Below the pieces are notes generated by a model, which worked only from the letters and a program-made list of their open reading frames with translations, was not told the origin of the DNA and ran no database searches. This document shows, piece after piece, positions 12,836 through 43,549 of a DNA stretch of 64,000 nucleotides (positions within the stretch are counted from its first letter, which is position 1; each line of letters opens with the position of its first letter). This stretch comes from Pempheris klunzingeri (taxonomy: Eukaryota; Chordata; Actinopteri; Acropomatiformes; Pempheridae). The DNA lies in the NCBI RefSeq assembly GCF_042242105.1, contig NC_092030.1, positions 7,867,001 through 7,931,000 on the forward strand. The letters run 5' to 3'. Both the position numbers and the translations under genes were made by a program.

Positions 12836-13170
12836 ATTCACATGCGCTGCCGTGTTTCTACAGTAGCCCTGAACAGACAATTAGGGCCTTTTGCATCTTT
12901 ACGTCGAAGTGGCATCTTGAATGTGGCGGCACGAATGCACCTTTGCAAGATGAAGAAAGAAAGCAGAGAAATACCTTTTTCGTGTTGTGACAAATGGAGG
13001 ATCATTCTTATTATCTAGTGAAAATCAAAAGCAAGGGGGCGTGAATCCTTGTAGGCCACCATGGTTTCTCTACATGTGTAGAAAGGGAGGGGTGAGGCGA
13101 GGGATTCAGTTGGTTGCAATCTGCAGCCTCACTGCTATGTGCCACTAAATCCTGCAAACTGCACCTTTAA

Positions 13171-14462
13171 GTCATCAATACCAAAACACAGCGTACGAAT
13201 GCCTTTGGCTGCCCACCGTCTGTCACATGACCCTCACCTTAAACATGGTAGAGGCCCCTCAAGCGTCAGCCAAGAGGACGACTGGTAGCAACAGTGTTGA
13301 CATCATCATGAAATGGAGTTTGGAGAGATGGCGAGTCTGTGATCAGTCAGGTCCTGAGAATTACGTGTTCAAAAGCTGTCAACGAAAAAAAACACTTCAA
13401 CGATAAGTTACTCCAGAAGTTTTGCATTTTTCAACAAGCTAAGCCGGGGCAGCAAACATCTTCTTAAACATGCATGGACAGATGTGGCTGAGTGTTAGCG
13501 TGATAGCTCGAGTTTATTGTGATTTGGGTGAAGTGTGCCTTTGAAGAAAGCAAAGCTTTGGGTTGCACATTGTCCTGTTCACAATGTGAGAAGACGGATG
13601 TAGTGAGATGTGTTGTAATAACACAGTTCTGGGAACCGCACATAGACAAAAACACACTGCTGTGATCTTGTACCGGTCTGGTCTGTAGTGCTCGTTCAGC
13701 GTGCCTGTCTGCTGCAGGTGGTTGTAGTTCTACCTGCAGGATTAGACTCCAGGTGACCTTTGCTTTGATTTAGTTGCAAACTGGCGAAGGGGGCGTAGCC
13801 ATCAGCAGACTGGAGCATTCAATTCAGCTTCCAACAACTTCAGCAGCAAAACCCCAGACCTACTTTACTGACTGCATTACAGGTATAACATGCATGTGTG
13901 AAAGCCTATGCCACACCAGACCCTGTGCAAAAAAGGAAGGTTTTTACTGCTTTCAGCCTGCCTTCTGACACCTATTTTGGCCACGTTTCTTCTTTTGTCT
14001 TCCCCCTTTCCTCCTGTGGTCACAGCCAATGTGGTTGCTGGTTAGAGCACCACCTTGCTGACTGGCTAGGTTAAAGTAATAATAAATATACAGTCATCAT
14101 CTGCATTGACAAACGACCAAGAAGGTTCTGCAGGGCCAGCGTCAGCCATGTTGCTCGCCTATTTTAACTGGAACTTGGAGCCCCAGACCAGGAGGGAAAT
14201 GGAGCGGACAGGGGCCTCAGACACGGAGACTGCGGAGGGACTGTCTGTCTGCGTTTCTGCGGAAAAGGCTGAAATGTCTCAGGCAGAAAGACAGCACAGA
14301 CTCGGGTTAGGTCTCTGGCTTCCCCCGCCCCTCCCCCGCCAGACCAACAGTCGGCGGGAGGACGCCAGTGACAAAACGAGCGCTCAGTGAGTGTTTCTGG
14401 CTGTTTGCCTGCGGGCTGCCTGGCGAGACAACAGACAGGTGCATGCTTGTTTTCTGTCTTAC
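13171..14462. other. Spindlin first intron and CpG-rich flank
   Basis: Mostly featureless. A short perfect hairpin of two CTGCAGGT/ACCTGCAG arms lies at 13712-13739. From about 14100 the sequence becomes GC-rich, with a CCCCCGCCCCTCCCCCGCC block (14322-14340) that could bind Sp/KLF factors. Confidence 0.4.
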
Positions 14463-14640
14463 CGTTGTTATTTTTCAAAAATGGAGGAGCAAGGGGACTG
14501 CGGCGGGGTCTCTCGCCTCCTGCCGTCTCTCCACTGAGCCCGTTTCGACTTCACAGGAACAAGCAGAGGCTCCACAGCCATCTCACCACAGAGAGTGAAG
14601 CTACACACGACGGGTCCGGAGACATCCGCTAAGTCCTTTC
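14463..14640 (-). promoter_or_regulatory. Candidate promoter and non-coding first exon of spindlin
   Basis: The region 14100-14640 is CpG-rich, in contrast to its surroundings. On the minus strand a plausible exon ends at 14463 with donor ACG|GTAAGACAG, with no in-frame protein before it. The next exon in that direction is the first coding exon of spindlin (acceptor at about 8382), giving a 6-kb first intron. Assignment rests on position, strand and splice sites only; a transcript would settle it. Confidence 0.4.
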
Positions 14641-16885
14641 ACAATAAATGTTCTAATGGCAGACACGAGACGATGACGGGGATTTAAGTACATGGTAGAA
14701 AATATATCCACTTAGTAGCTGGAGCCATTGTTATCTTATGTTGTAGTGTTTCTTCAAAGGAAGAGGAATATTTTTCTATATTCAATGGATCACAGTTTCG
14801 CCTCCATGAAGTATGAAGTGCCTTCTGCTAATAGGACTACAATGACATAATAATTATAACGTTTCAGTATAATTATGAACTGTGAAATTATCTTTATTTT
14901 CTTCCCATTAAAATCACCTACATTATTCATCATTAACACAGTTTATTTAATGCTTTTCAGTGATGTTAAAATGCAAACTAATGCTTTACATGTGAATTTA
15001 CATTTCCCAACTGAAAGAAATGAAAGCAAACTCTTCAATAAATATAAGCTAAGAGGTGAGAAATAATGAGATTGTAACATGAAGTCAAATATAATTCTTA
15101 TTTTTCTACAGTATCACACTTCCGGCCATATCACTGCGGGCTTGACACTTCTCACTGCCTCTCTCTCTCCGCCCCTCGCTCGCTCTGCCAAATAGTGCCA
15201 CCGAGAGGAGATACAAGGACATCGACTGGCGCAGTACGCTGTTTGCCCTTGCTTAATAGTGATCCGTCCTGCTGTTGAATGCGACAGAGAGAGGAAGAGC
15301 AGACAGGCAGACAGACAGACAGACAGACAGACAGATGTCATATTGAAGCCAGCTGACCAATAGATAAAAGGATTGATGATCATTTCTGTCTTGACTTGTC
15401 TTGTTGTTACAATTTTCTTAGTGAATCCCTCCTGTCAGAGCTGCGCTGCTGCCATGTCGCCTAGTGGAGTTCACTGAAATCATCAAGTTGTGCATGAAAA
15501 GGATAAACAAGTTTAATCCAGGGAAATGTTCCATGAAGTTCTTTCACCTCAGAATAAGAAGCTGGAAGCCTCATCTCTGAATTATTACTTCTATATCTCA
15601 TAATTGTGACTTATTTTTAGAAAAGATGTTGCAAAAGCTCTCATATACGGCAAAAGGCTTCCGTGTATTTTCTTTTTAGTGAAAGATATTCACGTCCATA
15701 GCACACTCTGGCACACTTTACACATAACTAACTATTGACGCTCTCCACGGTTTAGTGGTTTGCTTAAAGATAATGTGGACAAAAACAAAAAACATATCAA
15801 ACTGGGCAACGTCCTGTTGTCATCTTCCACCAGGAATCTGCTTGTAAAAGCCGACAAAACACGGAGAGAAACAGAAGTGTATAGAAGCTCTCAGACAACT
15901 CAACACAACCCATGTGATGCTCTGCTCTTCGGTTACTTTGACCTCGATACTACATTGGTACCACACTTGTAACCATTGAAACAATCATCTGTCTTCTATC
16001 CTGCGATGGTTCACTGCAAACATTTACAATCTTAACTGGACGTGTCAGTTATCAAGGTCTGAAATCCTTTTTTCAGGTGTTCAGACCAAATGCAAAGCAA
16101 GTCTTCTCCATGAGTAACTCGTGTGAAAACAGTCAGAGTATTTTTTTTGCATATTTTGCAAACCATATATTCACCTTGAACAGCCAGTGGCCGCTGTTTG
16201 GTTGACAGTCCATCTATTAATCAAGTAAATTAGATGATATCTTAAAAGTGACCCCAAATGCATTTTCTACTTCTAATTTTGACTGGCACGCTCGTGTGAC
16301 ATATAGTAACAACATGTACCTCCACCTCTTGCAGCATACTGGTATGTCCTTTGACAGGGAACACAGGTAAACATGACCTGTTCAGAAAAGCACAATCAAT
16401 AGCTGGAATGAGGCATATTTTCAGAACTTCCCATGTAGTCCTGTGGTTTTGCACACTTCTCTCCAAGCCCTCTCCTTTAATTCTGGGGTTTTAGGCTCCA
16501 GCAAGTACATAACATCAGTCATGATTGGCCTCCTCAACGCAGCACCTCACTACTTTTTCACTGAAGTTGAAACTTTTTCTTCTCACACAAACTAAACATT
16601 AGGATGTTTTCATGCTGACGTTCCCTTTTATCACAAAGCTCTGTGGTGCCCAACGTCAGACAGCTGCTACTGTGGCTGTAAGCCTTTAGTCCTGCTGTTT
16701 TTGTAGTGTAATTGCCCTTTATCTTTTAATATCCTTTCCTCTTGCAGTTGTATTGTAACACTACGGCAGCTTCGACAGTCACTTACTGTACACTCTCTGA
16801 GCTCTGTGTATCATGGAGTGTTGTAATCAACAGCCGCACACTCGACCACACAAGACAAACCTTTAACATTGCTTTTTGCAGCATA
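14641..16885. other. Intergenic DNA between spindlin and the kelch gene
   Basis: No gene supported. It contains an (ACAG)n run at about 15303-15336 and one member of a duplicated 120-base block (16201-16319, other copy at 17567-17691). Confidence 0.45.
16201..16319. repeat. Direct duplicate block, copy A
   Basis: Nearly identical to 17567-17691. Both contain AAGTAAATTAGATGATATCT and ACCCCAAATGCATTTTCTAC. Copy A lacks a 7-base insert (near CACAAAT) present in copy B. Copy A lies beyond the 3' end of the kelch gene; copy B lies inside its intron. Confidence 0.85.
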
Positions 16886-16901
16886 TTTTATTTGAATAAA
16901 G

Positions 16902-16907
16902 TTTATT
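16902..16907 (-). terminator. Poly(A) signal of the kelch gene
   Basis: AATAAA on the minus strand, about 145 bases after the TGA stop at 17050-17052, with a second candidate overlapping 16887-16893. This implies a very short 3' untranslated region, mostly GATA repeat. Confidence 0.55.
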
Positions 16908-16943
16908 GCATAAAGAACGAACCCTAAAGGATGTTTCCCCTTT

Positions 16944-22421
<5,478 letters not shown>

Positions 22422-22777
22422 CTTCACATCTGCTGCAGCAAAGAAGCATCACTATCCTCCGTATTTCAATGAATCTTTGAATCTCTTTTTATGGTTTTTG
22501 AATTGAATTCTTAAATTTCATATTGAATTCTGGTTGAAGAATTCTTGTGGGTGTGACATGTTTCACTTAATCTCTCGTAACTCTTAAACACATTGTGTAG
22601 GTGTAACTAAATGAAGACCTTCAAAAATTGATGCCATTTCACCTTCAGGCACTACAGCAGCATGATACATGTTCACATGAATCAATTCCACATAGTTTGT
22701 CAATAGCATCACAAATGAAGAGGACTGCATGAATGTTTCCTAGTTTCTAAAAACAACACTGGCGGGATGAAACCTAC

Positions 22778-22965
22778 CTGTGGAGGTTTGGTTTGTGTGT
22801 GTCAGGATGGTGACTTCTTGATTTTCTAGTTCTGCTGTCGGTTTTCTGGAGCTGCTCTGGAGCCACAGATGAGTCTTCTCAGCTCACGGTCCAACAGCTG
22901 TCTGCTGAGTCTCAGCTTACCACTGAGCTCCACTTTCCTCTGCAGGTACGCTGTTGCTTAGCAGT
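22778..22965 (-). promoter_or_regulatory. Candidate non-coding exon and promoter of kelch gene
   Basis: A plausible non-coding exon ends at 22778 with donor CACAG|GTAGGTTTC on the minus strand and could join the acceptor before the coding start at 22421. Just upstream, 22950-22965 reads GTTGCTTAGCAGTC, loosely like an RFX X-box half-palindrome. Evidence is splice-site shape and position only. Confidence 0.4.
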
Positions 22966-24239
22966 CCCTCCAAACACACCGCCGACTGCAGCAGGCCAGC
23001 AACTAACAGCACAGCAGAGAGATGACACTGAAAAAAGGAACATCAGTCTATTGTATAGTAGTACTGTTTCACGAGGCTTACCCCAATATTTACTTTGAGG
23101 TTACAGAAATCATGTATGTATGAATTTCACACAAAAACTCCTACTTGTGAAATGTAAATGCTGACTGAGCCCTGCATGGGATTGGGTTTAAGGTTAGGAA
23201 GAGATGGTGGTTTGGGTTAAATGTTAATAAAGTAGAGGTCACATCTCATCAGTGTTGTCCTTTTCACCATTAACCAACGTGATTCCACTAACCTGAACTG
23301 CCTGCTGTGACTAAAGATGTCATAAGAAGATGTTATAGAAAGACAAATGGAGTTCACAAACATGTTTTTACATGTGTATTACCTCATCTGACAGTCAATC
23401 CACATAGAGACAGACAACTACTCATGCTCATGCAATTTAAAGTCATCAATTAACCTGCATGTGTTCGGACTGTGGGAGGAAGCCGGAGAACCTGGAGAGA
23501 ACCCTCACAAGCACGAGGAGAACATGAGAACTCCACACAGAAGGTTTCAGGGTTCGAACCGCAAACTTGCCGTCCAGGGGTTTTCGAATGTGGAACCTTC
23601 TTGCTGTGAAGCCCAAGAGGCACAATATGATGAAGTGAAATATTGATTGTATATGTGGATCTGATTCATGCCCACCATCCCCAGTTCAGTCAGTTGTTCA
23701 CAGTTATCATCCACTTAAACCCAGATTAGATTCAATTCCAATGGTTTCTTCCATTTCTGTCCTTTCGTCGTTTTAGTGTCTTTCCAGAGTCAGAACCTCT
23801 GAAATCAGAGATCTCCACATGGGGGCAGACAGACAGGAACATTTCCAAGCAGACATAAAAGTGGATTTGCTGACACCTGTTGGCCTGTTGCTGTACTCAT
23901 GTTTGCACATATTGCCCTGAATTTTGTCGCCTTCCTACTTTAAGCAATCAGCCTAAAGCACCTACATGAATTTAACATTTGGGGCAGTTTGATGGAATTC
24001 CTGCTTTATTCTTCGTACATCTATATATATGGTAATATATAGATATTATGTGGGATATTATATTGGCACTTTTTGTATCTATTGCAGATTGAAATTCAAG
24101 AAGGCAGTGCAGGATCTCCTCCAACTCATCACCATCCTCATCATCATCATCCTGGTGGATATAATGTACAACAAGGTGTTCTTAGATTGCAGACGGCAAT
24201 TAATTCATGAGTCCAAGTTGAGCATATTTATGTTTTTAT
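22966..24239. other. Kelch-mfsd14b intergenic DNA, left part
   Basis: No gene. A dispersed teleost repeat at about 23435-23625 is recognisable from GGACTGTGGGAGGAAGCCGG, GAACATGAGAACTCCACACA and GGTTCGAACC. Otherwise AT-rich, with a short CATCATCAT run near 24140. Confidence 0.45.
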
Positions 24240-24957
24240 GATCTTAAACTAAGAATTGTTGTGTTTCCTTTATACCTGCATGTTCTACAGTAGCTCAGAT
24301 GGACAAATAGGGCTTTTTGTATTTTTGCGTTGTAGTAGCAGCTTGAATGTTTTGGTGAATATGAAGAAACGTAAAGACGAGGAATGCCATTTTGTGTTTG
24401 CCCAACCATTCTCGCTGGTCACCGTAACTCCTCCTACACTGGGGGTTCTCAAAGTATATGAATGAGAGCCGCACAGGAAGAATATTAAAGCATATTACAG
24501 CAAATATTTTCAAAACTAGAAATGTATTTATCAAACATTAAAAGCTTCCCCAGCAGCAGGGAGTGAGAAAAAGAGAGAGATTTTCACCTCTGGCAGTTAC
24601 ATAATAACACAATATTATTATTATTATTAGTAGCAGTGATAAGTTTGTTACTACATCAGCGTAACTTCTCTTGCAAACTTTTTGCTGCAGATTCCCTGTG
24701 GTCACAGTGGTCTTGTTGTCTGGTGCTCTCCTTATACCCATCACTAACTCTGGCTGACAGCACTAGCACTGATGACTCTCGTTGCTCTACAGCCAGCAGC
24801 TTTCTACAAGTTATCAGGAGCTGCACAAGAGCTTTGTGATGGCTGCCACTGACCTGAGCACAGCCTGGAGAGGGAGGGCTGAGATAAGGGATACACAGGT
24901 GGTTGCAATCTACAAGCTCACCACTAGATGCCACTAGATCCTCAATCCTGCCCTTTG
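24240..24957. mobile_element. Decayed second copy of the 10979-13170 element
   Basis: The right end (GTGGTTGCAATCTACAAGCT at 24899, then CACTAGATGCCACTAGATCC) matches the right end of the element at 13105-13170. The left part keeps TTCTACAGTAGCTCAGATGG near 24283, while the left terminus is lost. A TTATTATTATT run lies inside. Confidence 0.55.
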
Positions 24958-25004
24958 ATGAAACCTGACTGGAGGTCCAGTCCAAGAGGCCTAAATGATG
25001 ATTA

Positions 25005-25125
25005 TGTTTTTTATTTAACCTTTATTTAACCGGGAGAATCCCATTGAGATTAAGAACCTCTTTTTCAGGGGAGTCCTGGCCAAGAGAGGCAGCAGCAAAT
25101 ACAGAACACACTCACAAAATTACAC
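25005..25125. repeat. LINE/SINE-like repeat fragment
   Basis: The phrases TTTATTTAACCTTTATTTAA, CCCATTGAGATTAAGAACCT and GTCCTGGCCAAGAGAGGCAG are characteristic of a widespread vertebrate retroposon fragment in teleosts. Confidence 0.55.
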
Positions 25126-25440
25126 TGTTAAAACACAATTTACGAGCAGATTGTGAAAAACAAGTACTCAAGAACTCAAGCTCTTAGTTAGTTTCCAGTC
25201 TTTGTGCAACATCTTCCATGCAAAAGGTGCAGATATTCGTGTGATTCATTGATTCTGGGAGTTTAGATTCTTCTTATTAATTGAAAACCTTTAACAGAAG
25301 GTTTTTGATTTCCCCCATCATCCCTTTAAAAAACCAAAACACAAACAAAAACTCTACGGAGAAGCCATCGTCTCCTCCGAGAAATGTGTTATGAGCACTT
25401 AGTTACTCATGTCATGAGGACAGAGGCACTACAGAAAGTC

Positions 25441-25488
<48 letters not shown>
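25441..25488. repeat. (TTA)n microsatellite
   Basis: About 15 ATT units. A short AC-rich compound repeat follows at 25668-25736. Confidence 0.95.
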
Positions 25489-25489
<1 letters not shown>

Positions 25490-26249
25490 TTTTCCCTGCT
25501 TCCTCTATGACCTCAAAAACATATAGAAGGAAACATATTGATCATCATTTTGCAATCAAACCAAACAAACGTGAGGTGACGCGTCGTCTCTTCTCTGCTC
25601 ATTGATGATGTAAGTCCGCTGGTCACGTTTCTCTCCGTCACCACTCTCATCTTCATCATGTTTTCAGACACACGCACACGCACACACACACGCACACACA
25701 CTCTCACACACACACACATACACACACACACTCACACCATCGCTACCGACACGTGATCTGTCAAACTAACAGCAGCGCTGCTTCGTCTTCGTGTTTGGGC
25801 TCGTGATTTAAAAGGGGAAAGACAATTCAAATATACATATATACAAATACAAATATATTTGTACACTGTGTCCTCAGAGAGTGATTTTATTGTGACGGCA
25901 CCACATTGTGTCCATTGGTTTGTGGTCTGTGTATTTTTCTCATTTTCTGGGTTTCCAGTCTGTCCAACACCGGTTCTGTGTCTCAGATAACTCGTAACGA
26001 ATTACTGCAAATTCAGTCAGTGAGACGGGAAGTGCAGCAACCTGACTTTCAAAATAAATATCAAATATAATCACAAGAAAGTTATAAAGCTTTGTTTCGG
26101 GTGATAAGGTTTTAACAAGTGAATTCAGGAATATGCCACATTTGTGAGAAATAACATCTGAAACATCACCGTATATGACAAAATCCCTTCATTTTACACC
26201 TTAAAAACATGAACCTACCCTTTAACAATTATGTGAGAGAAGATATGTT

Positions 26250-26300
26250 GAGATAAGATAAGAAGCTTTTATTGTCTTTATATTCAATAACAACGAAATT
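26250..26300 (-). repeat. LINE 3' terminal fragment, reversed
   Basis: GATAAGATAAGAAGCTTTTA then TTGTC...ACAACGAAATTG is the reverse of a common teleost LINE 3' end. A related plus-strand tail (GACAAATAAAGGTCTTGAAT with GAATCTT units) lies at 26870-26960. Confidence 0.5.
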
Positions 26301-26759
26301 GTATGATTTTTTTTTAATGGATTAATTTCAGGGTTATCTGCATGAGATAACCTCTAAAGGGGAAAAAAAAGATGAAAATAAAGATTTAATGCTACATGTC
26401 AAATGGGTATTAAGAGTAAAAACACTGGTCTATTTAAGGCACAAGCAATTTTTACTCCTTAAAAAATTAAACCTACATATTCAGAAAACCTATTAAAGAT
26501 TCTATTGTATTTTACAATTTTCTCTGAGGATTCTGTGAGTGAAGAGTGAGGATAAGATGATCCCAGCAGGACATTCACAAACGCTCCACACAACAGTGTA
26601 TATAAAGTATTTAAACTTCGCCATATTTGTTGGTTACCAGCTCTAACAGTTAAGTGAAGAGAGACATTCTGCAGTAATGTGAATCTGAAAGCCCCTGGGC
26701 AACATTTGATTAATGGTAAATATTTATTTATTTATTCTATCTTTATATGTGTATTCTAT

Positions 26760-26762
<3 letters not shown>

Positions 26763-26797
<35 letters not shown>
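26763..26797. repeat. (TA)n microsatellite
   Basis: Uninterrupted TA run of about 17 units. Confidence 0.95.
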
Positions 26798-26801
<4 letters not shown>

Positions 26802-26869
26802 CTTGTGTTTTCTACTCTTATTGTTTCACTTTGAGTGTTATTTTATATTTAATTAATTTTATTATTGTT

Positions 26870-26962
26870 TTAGGCACTCTGAACATTTCACTGCACATTA
26901 TACTGTGTATAACTGTGTATGTGACAAATAAAGGTCTTGAATCTTGAATCTTGGAATCTTAG
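26870..26962 (+). mobile_element. LINE 3' tail with GAATCTT units
   Basis: CATTTCACTGCACATTATAC, then GTGTATGTGACAAATAAAGG and a short tandem of TTGAATC units, is the 3' end of a 5'-truncated non-LTR retrotransposon. It ends about 100 bases before the CpG-rich mfsd14b first exon. Confidence 0.6.
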
Positions 26963-27289
26963 CTGGAGGAGACGATCCAAGTTTTGCTGATTCGTTTGCT
27001 GCGTTTGCGCTTTTAATCTGAAAAGAACCACTGCCCAAACCGGAAGCTCTGTCCCGGTCCCGCTAGCTTGATGGTATCAGAGTGTAGCAGGCGAGCAGCG
27101 GACCGTCGGGCTGACCTGGCGGCGGATCTACCGGGGACGGTACCTCATTACGGTTGTGGTTATTATTATTATCCGTTAGCTCGGCTTAGCCTCTTCGAGG
27201 CTACACAAGGAGGCATCCTGGAAGCACCCGGAGAACCGCGGATATCTACGCGGCATGGATGCTTCGTGACCCGCGGCAGGTGTGAGGAG

Positions 27290-39745
<12,456 letters not shown>

Positions 39746-42700
39746 TGGACAGGTGGAAGGACCACAGAGGGTGGGGCTTTCATCATGGTTTGAATGATTG
39801 ACATTTTGTAACACAGGCAAAGAACCAGTGACATGTTTCCTTTGCCATCGGGCGGGGCAAAGTTGTCAGAAGATTGTGACTGACAGCAAGAAGCCACAAT
39901 AGCATTGTTTTTTTTGTCAGAAGGCGGCATATTACTTCACTGACCTGGTGGAGAGGCAGTAACATCTTGTGAGCGACCAATGAGGATGTTTCTTTCACAG
40001 AGGAGCGACAGCAAAGAGCTGCAAATAAGATGTCATCATTCAGTTTGTCAGAAGAGACAAAAAATATTTGATAGAAAGACGCTGGGGCCAACAGGGACAA
40101 CACAGTCTAAATGGAAACCATCGTTTGATTGGAGTGGAGGGACCTGCCGTGTTTATCATGGAATGGCCTTTTTTGGGACATGCCCACATAAAATGCGTAT
40201 TTTTGAGGTTTTAATGGAGGGATTACTGTTCTTTAAGCTTGAAGTTGTTGATTGTTTTTGTGATAAACAAAAAAAAAGGTGTTTTTATCTTCAGCTGTAT
40301 GATTTTGAAGCCGTATTTTGATGCTGTGATTATTTCTTAATGGTTATTGTACTAAAGAAACGTGTCTGCAACATATTTACAGCAGCCAAAACATCAGTGT
40401 TGATTTATACATGTTGAAGAAGACCAATTTTTTGTTATAGTTTCTTTTTCTTTTTGGCAGGATTAAGGGATTTTTATTCTTTTTAAGTGTACAGTATCTT
40501 ATCTGCTATGAGCTATTAGTGCTAATAAGGTATGAATGTGATGAGCTGAGAGCAGAGTCAGCCACCTGAAATCCAACATGTCAAAATATCAATAGTTCTT
40601 TTCATCTCACAGTCAGTCAGTCTCATGGCCACTTTTCCTCTTCGATTTTAATTTCTTTAAATTTCATCCAGAACCAGAAAGAGGGAAGTGTTTTAGGCAA
40701 GTCATTGGTAACAGGCACAAAAAATCATTTATTGTAGATATTTTAGAAGATAATGAGAAACAAAAGAATCCTGAATGAAGCATTAGTTTTTATAAAATAA
40801 CCAAACACCTCACTGGATAGTTTTTACTCTTGATTTCACCAGTCAGTGTCCCTGTTTGTCACTCTACCTCAAATCAGCGTGTTTTTAAATTGCATTCAAG
40901 CTGGATTTACTCTGTCACGTTTGTTTTATTTTTATATCAAAGTCACTTTATGAAAGTGCTGCTGGCTGCTGGCAGTGGGAAAACCTCAGAGCTGCAACTC
41001 TGGTGTTAAGTTTCTCAACAGTCCAACTTTATGGTTCCACTGTTGCTCTGATTTTCATTTTCAATTTCAGTGAAAAGTGCTTCTGCAGCCCAAACTGTCC
41101 AAAGTTCACAAGTTCAACACCAAACAAACACAAACAATAGATAATCTGATTTAGTCCAAGTGGAACTGGCTCTGTAACACATTTTTTCAGATTATGTCAG
41201 GATTACACTCTTTAACCAATCACCAATTAGTGTATATCCATTTGTTGTTAATTGAACAATAGGTAGCAGTGTCATAGTGCCACAGAATATTTAATGATGA
41301 TATTTAAGATCCAGGTCACCTTTGGGTTCTCTGACACAAAAATGTGGTATGCACCTTTGTGTGCCCCAGATTTTCCTTACCAAACATGAGGCACACTGTT
41401 GCTCTTAACCCCACAAATCGTTGTTTAAATGTCACCAAATGAGGTTTTGTGCAACCTTCACATCCCTCAGTACTGTAATACAAAACCTGGAGAAAATCTG
41501 ACATCCTAGATTTTTTGAAACAAACATATACCATTACCCAGCCTTCCATGGTGCCATGGTGCCATCTAGTGCCCCCCCCCCCCCCCAGAATGTAGGTTTG
41601 GAGATGTCACTATTTGGTAGCATGCTTTGACTGCCCAGGGTCGAGGTGTGCCTTTGATTGCAAGTTGCACTGGGTGTTTGCAGCCCAGTGTGCTTTACTT
41701 GGAAGTCTAGCTTTCACCTCAACTGTGAGATCAGATAGTTATTTGTGTGCTAAGGGTGTCTCATAACCCACAGTATGATTTTAAAAACGCATGGAGGTCA
41801 GCTGGAATGATATTTGTTTGATTTTCTCACATGTCGCAGGTATGAGGTTTTTCCCTGACAGCAGAGGTATTCCTGTGAACACTTATACTTGAAGTATCGG
41901 ATAAAGATTTTACGAGAGCTTTAGAGAAGATTAAGGAACAAATTCTGAAGAGTATATAACTAGCACAGCGTGTACATAGTTAAATGTAAATGTAATTGAG
42001 AATGATACTATGGTTTGTATATAATGTAAGTGAAGTGTGGGATTGGCTTGTTTATTGTGGTTGACATGAAGGTTTTCCTTCAGTTTTCAGTCATGTGTAG
42101 CTCAGTGGCACAAACACAGTCTAGGTTAAAGGTTCAGTTCCCACCATGCAGACCATCAGCTTTATGTTTTTTCATGTTCATTCTGATCAGACGAACAAAC
42201 AAACACATCATTTCCCCCTTTTCTTCTGTTATTAACACCTATGTATGTTTACATGCACACCAGTATCCTGGAAGTCACTTTTATTCTGTCTGTGGTCATA
42301 TTTGGAGCGTGATGATGATGAAACAGAGAGAAACTGGTTATTCCTATCTTTGTAAACCATCTACTTTTTTATAACATTTGAAAGGTGCTAGATCAGATCA
42401 GCTTATCTGAAATTAGTCTTGTACAAATGTTAACAAAACTGCAATTCAATTATCTTGCCAGTGTGATCCAATTTGTTTTAGATCTTTCATAAATTAAAGA
42501 CTAAGATTCACTTCATTCCTGTAGTGACAAAGATGCCTGTTTTTTGCTGCCATTTTTGTGTAAGATTTAAGGCTTTAGTAAGTTTCTTTTCTTTTCAAAT
42601 AACCCAAATCACACACAGTATTCTACGAGTGATTGTAACCAGAATATGATGTTTGTATGAGAAAATACTCCAAAACTCTGATCATAGTATCATCAAATAG

Positions 42701-42910
42701 GATATCAGTGTGAAAGTGAACACTTGAAGTTATTTGATTGACAACTGCTCCCACTCTGTAAGTTCAGCAGCAGAGAAACTGACTCCACAGTGTAAATATT
42801 GTACATGGATTGGATGTCTATTCATGTGAAGAAATGAAATGTACATACACTCTGTCTATTGTCTTGTCTGGAAGTGTACCAGCCAGCTGTTGGTTACTGG
42901 AAATTAAAAC
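39746..42910 (+). other. Probable long 3' UTR of mfsd14b
   Basis: This 3.2-kb stretch after the mfsd14b stop holds no gene and almost no recognisable repeat apart from C runs (41571-41586). ATTAAA hexamers at 42493-42498 and 42903-42908 are candidate poly(A) signals. A weak tRNA-like fragment lies at 42097-42143. Extent as UTR is inferred from low repeat content. Confidence 0.4.
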
Positions 42911-43549
42911 AGCATCTATATGACGAGTACTTTTTCTTTCAGTTCCAGCTGGTTATTGTTCAGCGCATCCTCCTGGGAACCAGAAAAAAGTTCCTCGTTA
43001 CCCTATTTCAACTATGGTATGACTAATCTTCTTTTTTTAAAAAACGAGTGGACTGTTGGAAAATAACATTCAGCAAGCATTTACATAACTGTACACACAT
43101 TTTAGTGAAGTAACACTTGATCAAACAATCAATCCATGGAGAAATGTTACTCTGTTTACCAAGGGAAGGTTGAATACATTAAAATTGTGCACAATTAATC
43201 ATTATTTTACATAAGTATCATTACAACTTTCATTGCTGTACTATTATTTAACTATTAATTAATATACGACAAAACATTATATTATGCTATATCATTCAGT
43301 CTTAATATTGAAATCGAAAGTTCGTGCTTGATGAAACAATTTCACCTTAATGTCCATTGGTGGATGTGCTGGACCTTTCGGCTGCACAACTTGATCTTCC
43401 TCAGCAGAAGGAGTTGCCATAGAATCATAGAATTGTACACATGTACATTGTTCTGAGCCTCCTAGGATTTCCCCTCCATGTCATCAACTGAGCTGAATGA
43501 CTTAAAGTGATTTAAAAATCATTTAAAAAAACTAAATGCAGAATAAGAT

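Larger units (their letters stand above)
10979..13170. mobile_element. Composite inverted-repeat element with nested insertions
   Basis: The left end reads AAGGTGCAGTGTGTAGGAT (from 10981) and the right end, as reverse complement, reads AAGGTGCAGTTTGCAGGAT (to 13169), giving imperfect terminal inverted repeats. Internal phrases near the right end (GTTTCTACAGTAGCCCTGAA at 12854; CAGTTGGTTGCAATCTGCAG at 13109) match the common teleost non-autonomous DNA transposon with these ends. A second decayed copy of the right part lies at 24240-24957. Material foreign to the short element fills the middle: a BED-finger fragment, a second inverted-repeat element, a LINE 3' end and a TTGA-tailed retroposon. 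Confidence 0.65.

Noticed and set aside
22427-22429. Upstream ATG as kelch start
   Set aside because: It is followed at once by TGA, so it can only form a one-codon upstream frame. The ATG at 22419-22421 is the first usable one.
27071-27289. N-terminal extension of MFSD14B from the ATG at 27071
   Set aside because: The frame is open, but the translation is low-complexity, has no similarity to MFSD14 N termini, and the sequence looks like a CpG-island 5' UTR. Kept only as an alternative start.
42097-42143. tRNA gene or tRNA-derived SINE head (TAGCTCAGTGG ... GGTTCAGTTCC)
   Set aside because: A- and B-box-like sequences are only 33 bases apart, against about 44 in a tRNA, and no cloverleaf can be drawn. 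At most a relic.
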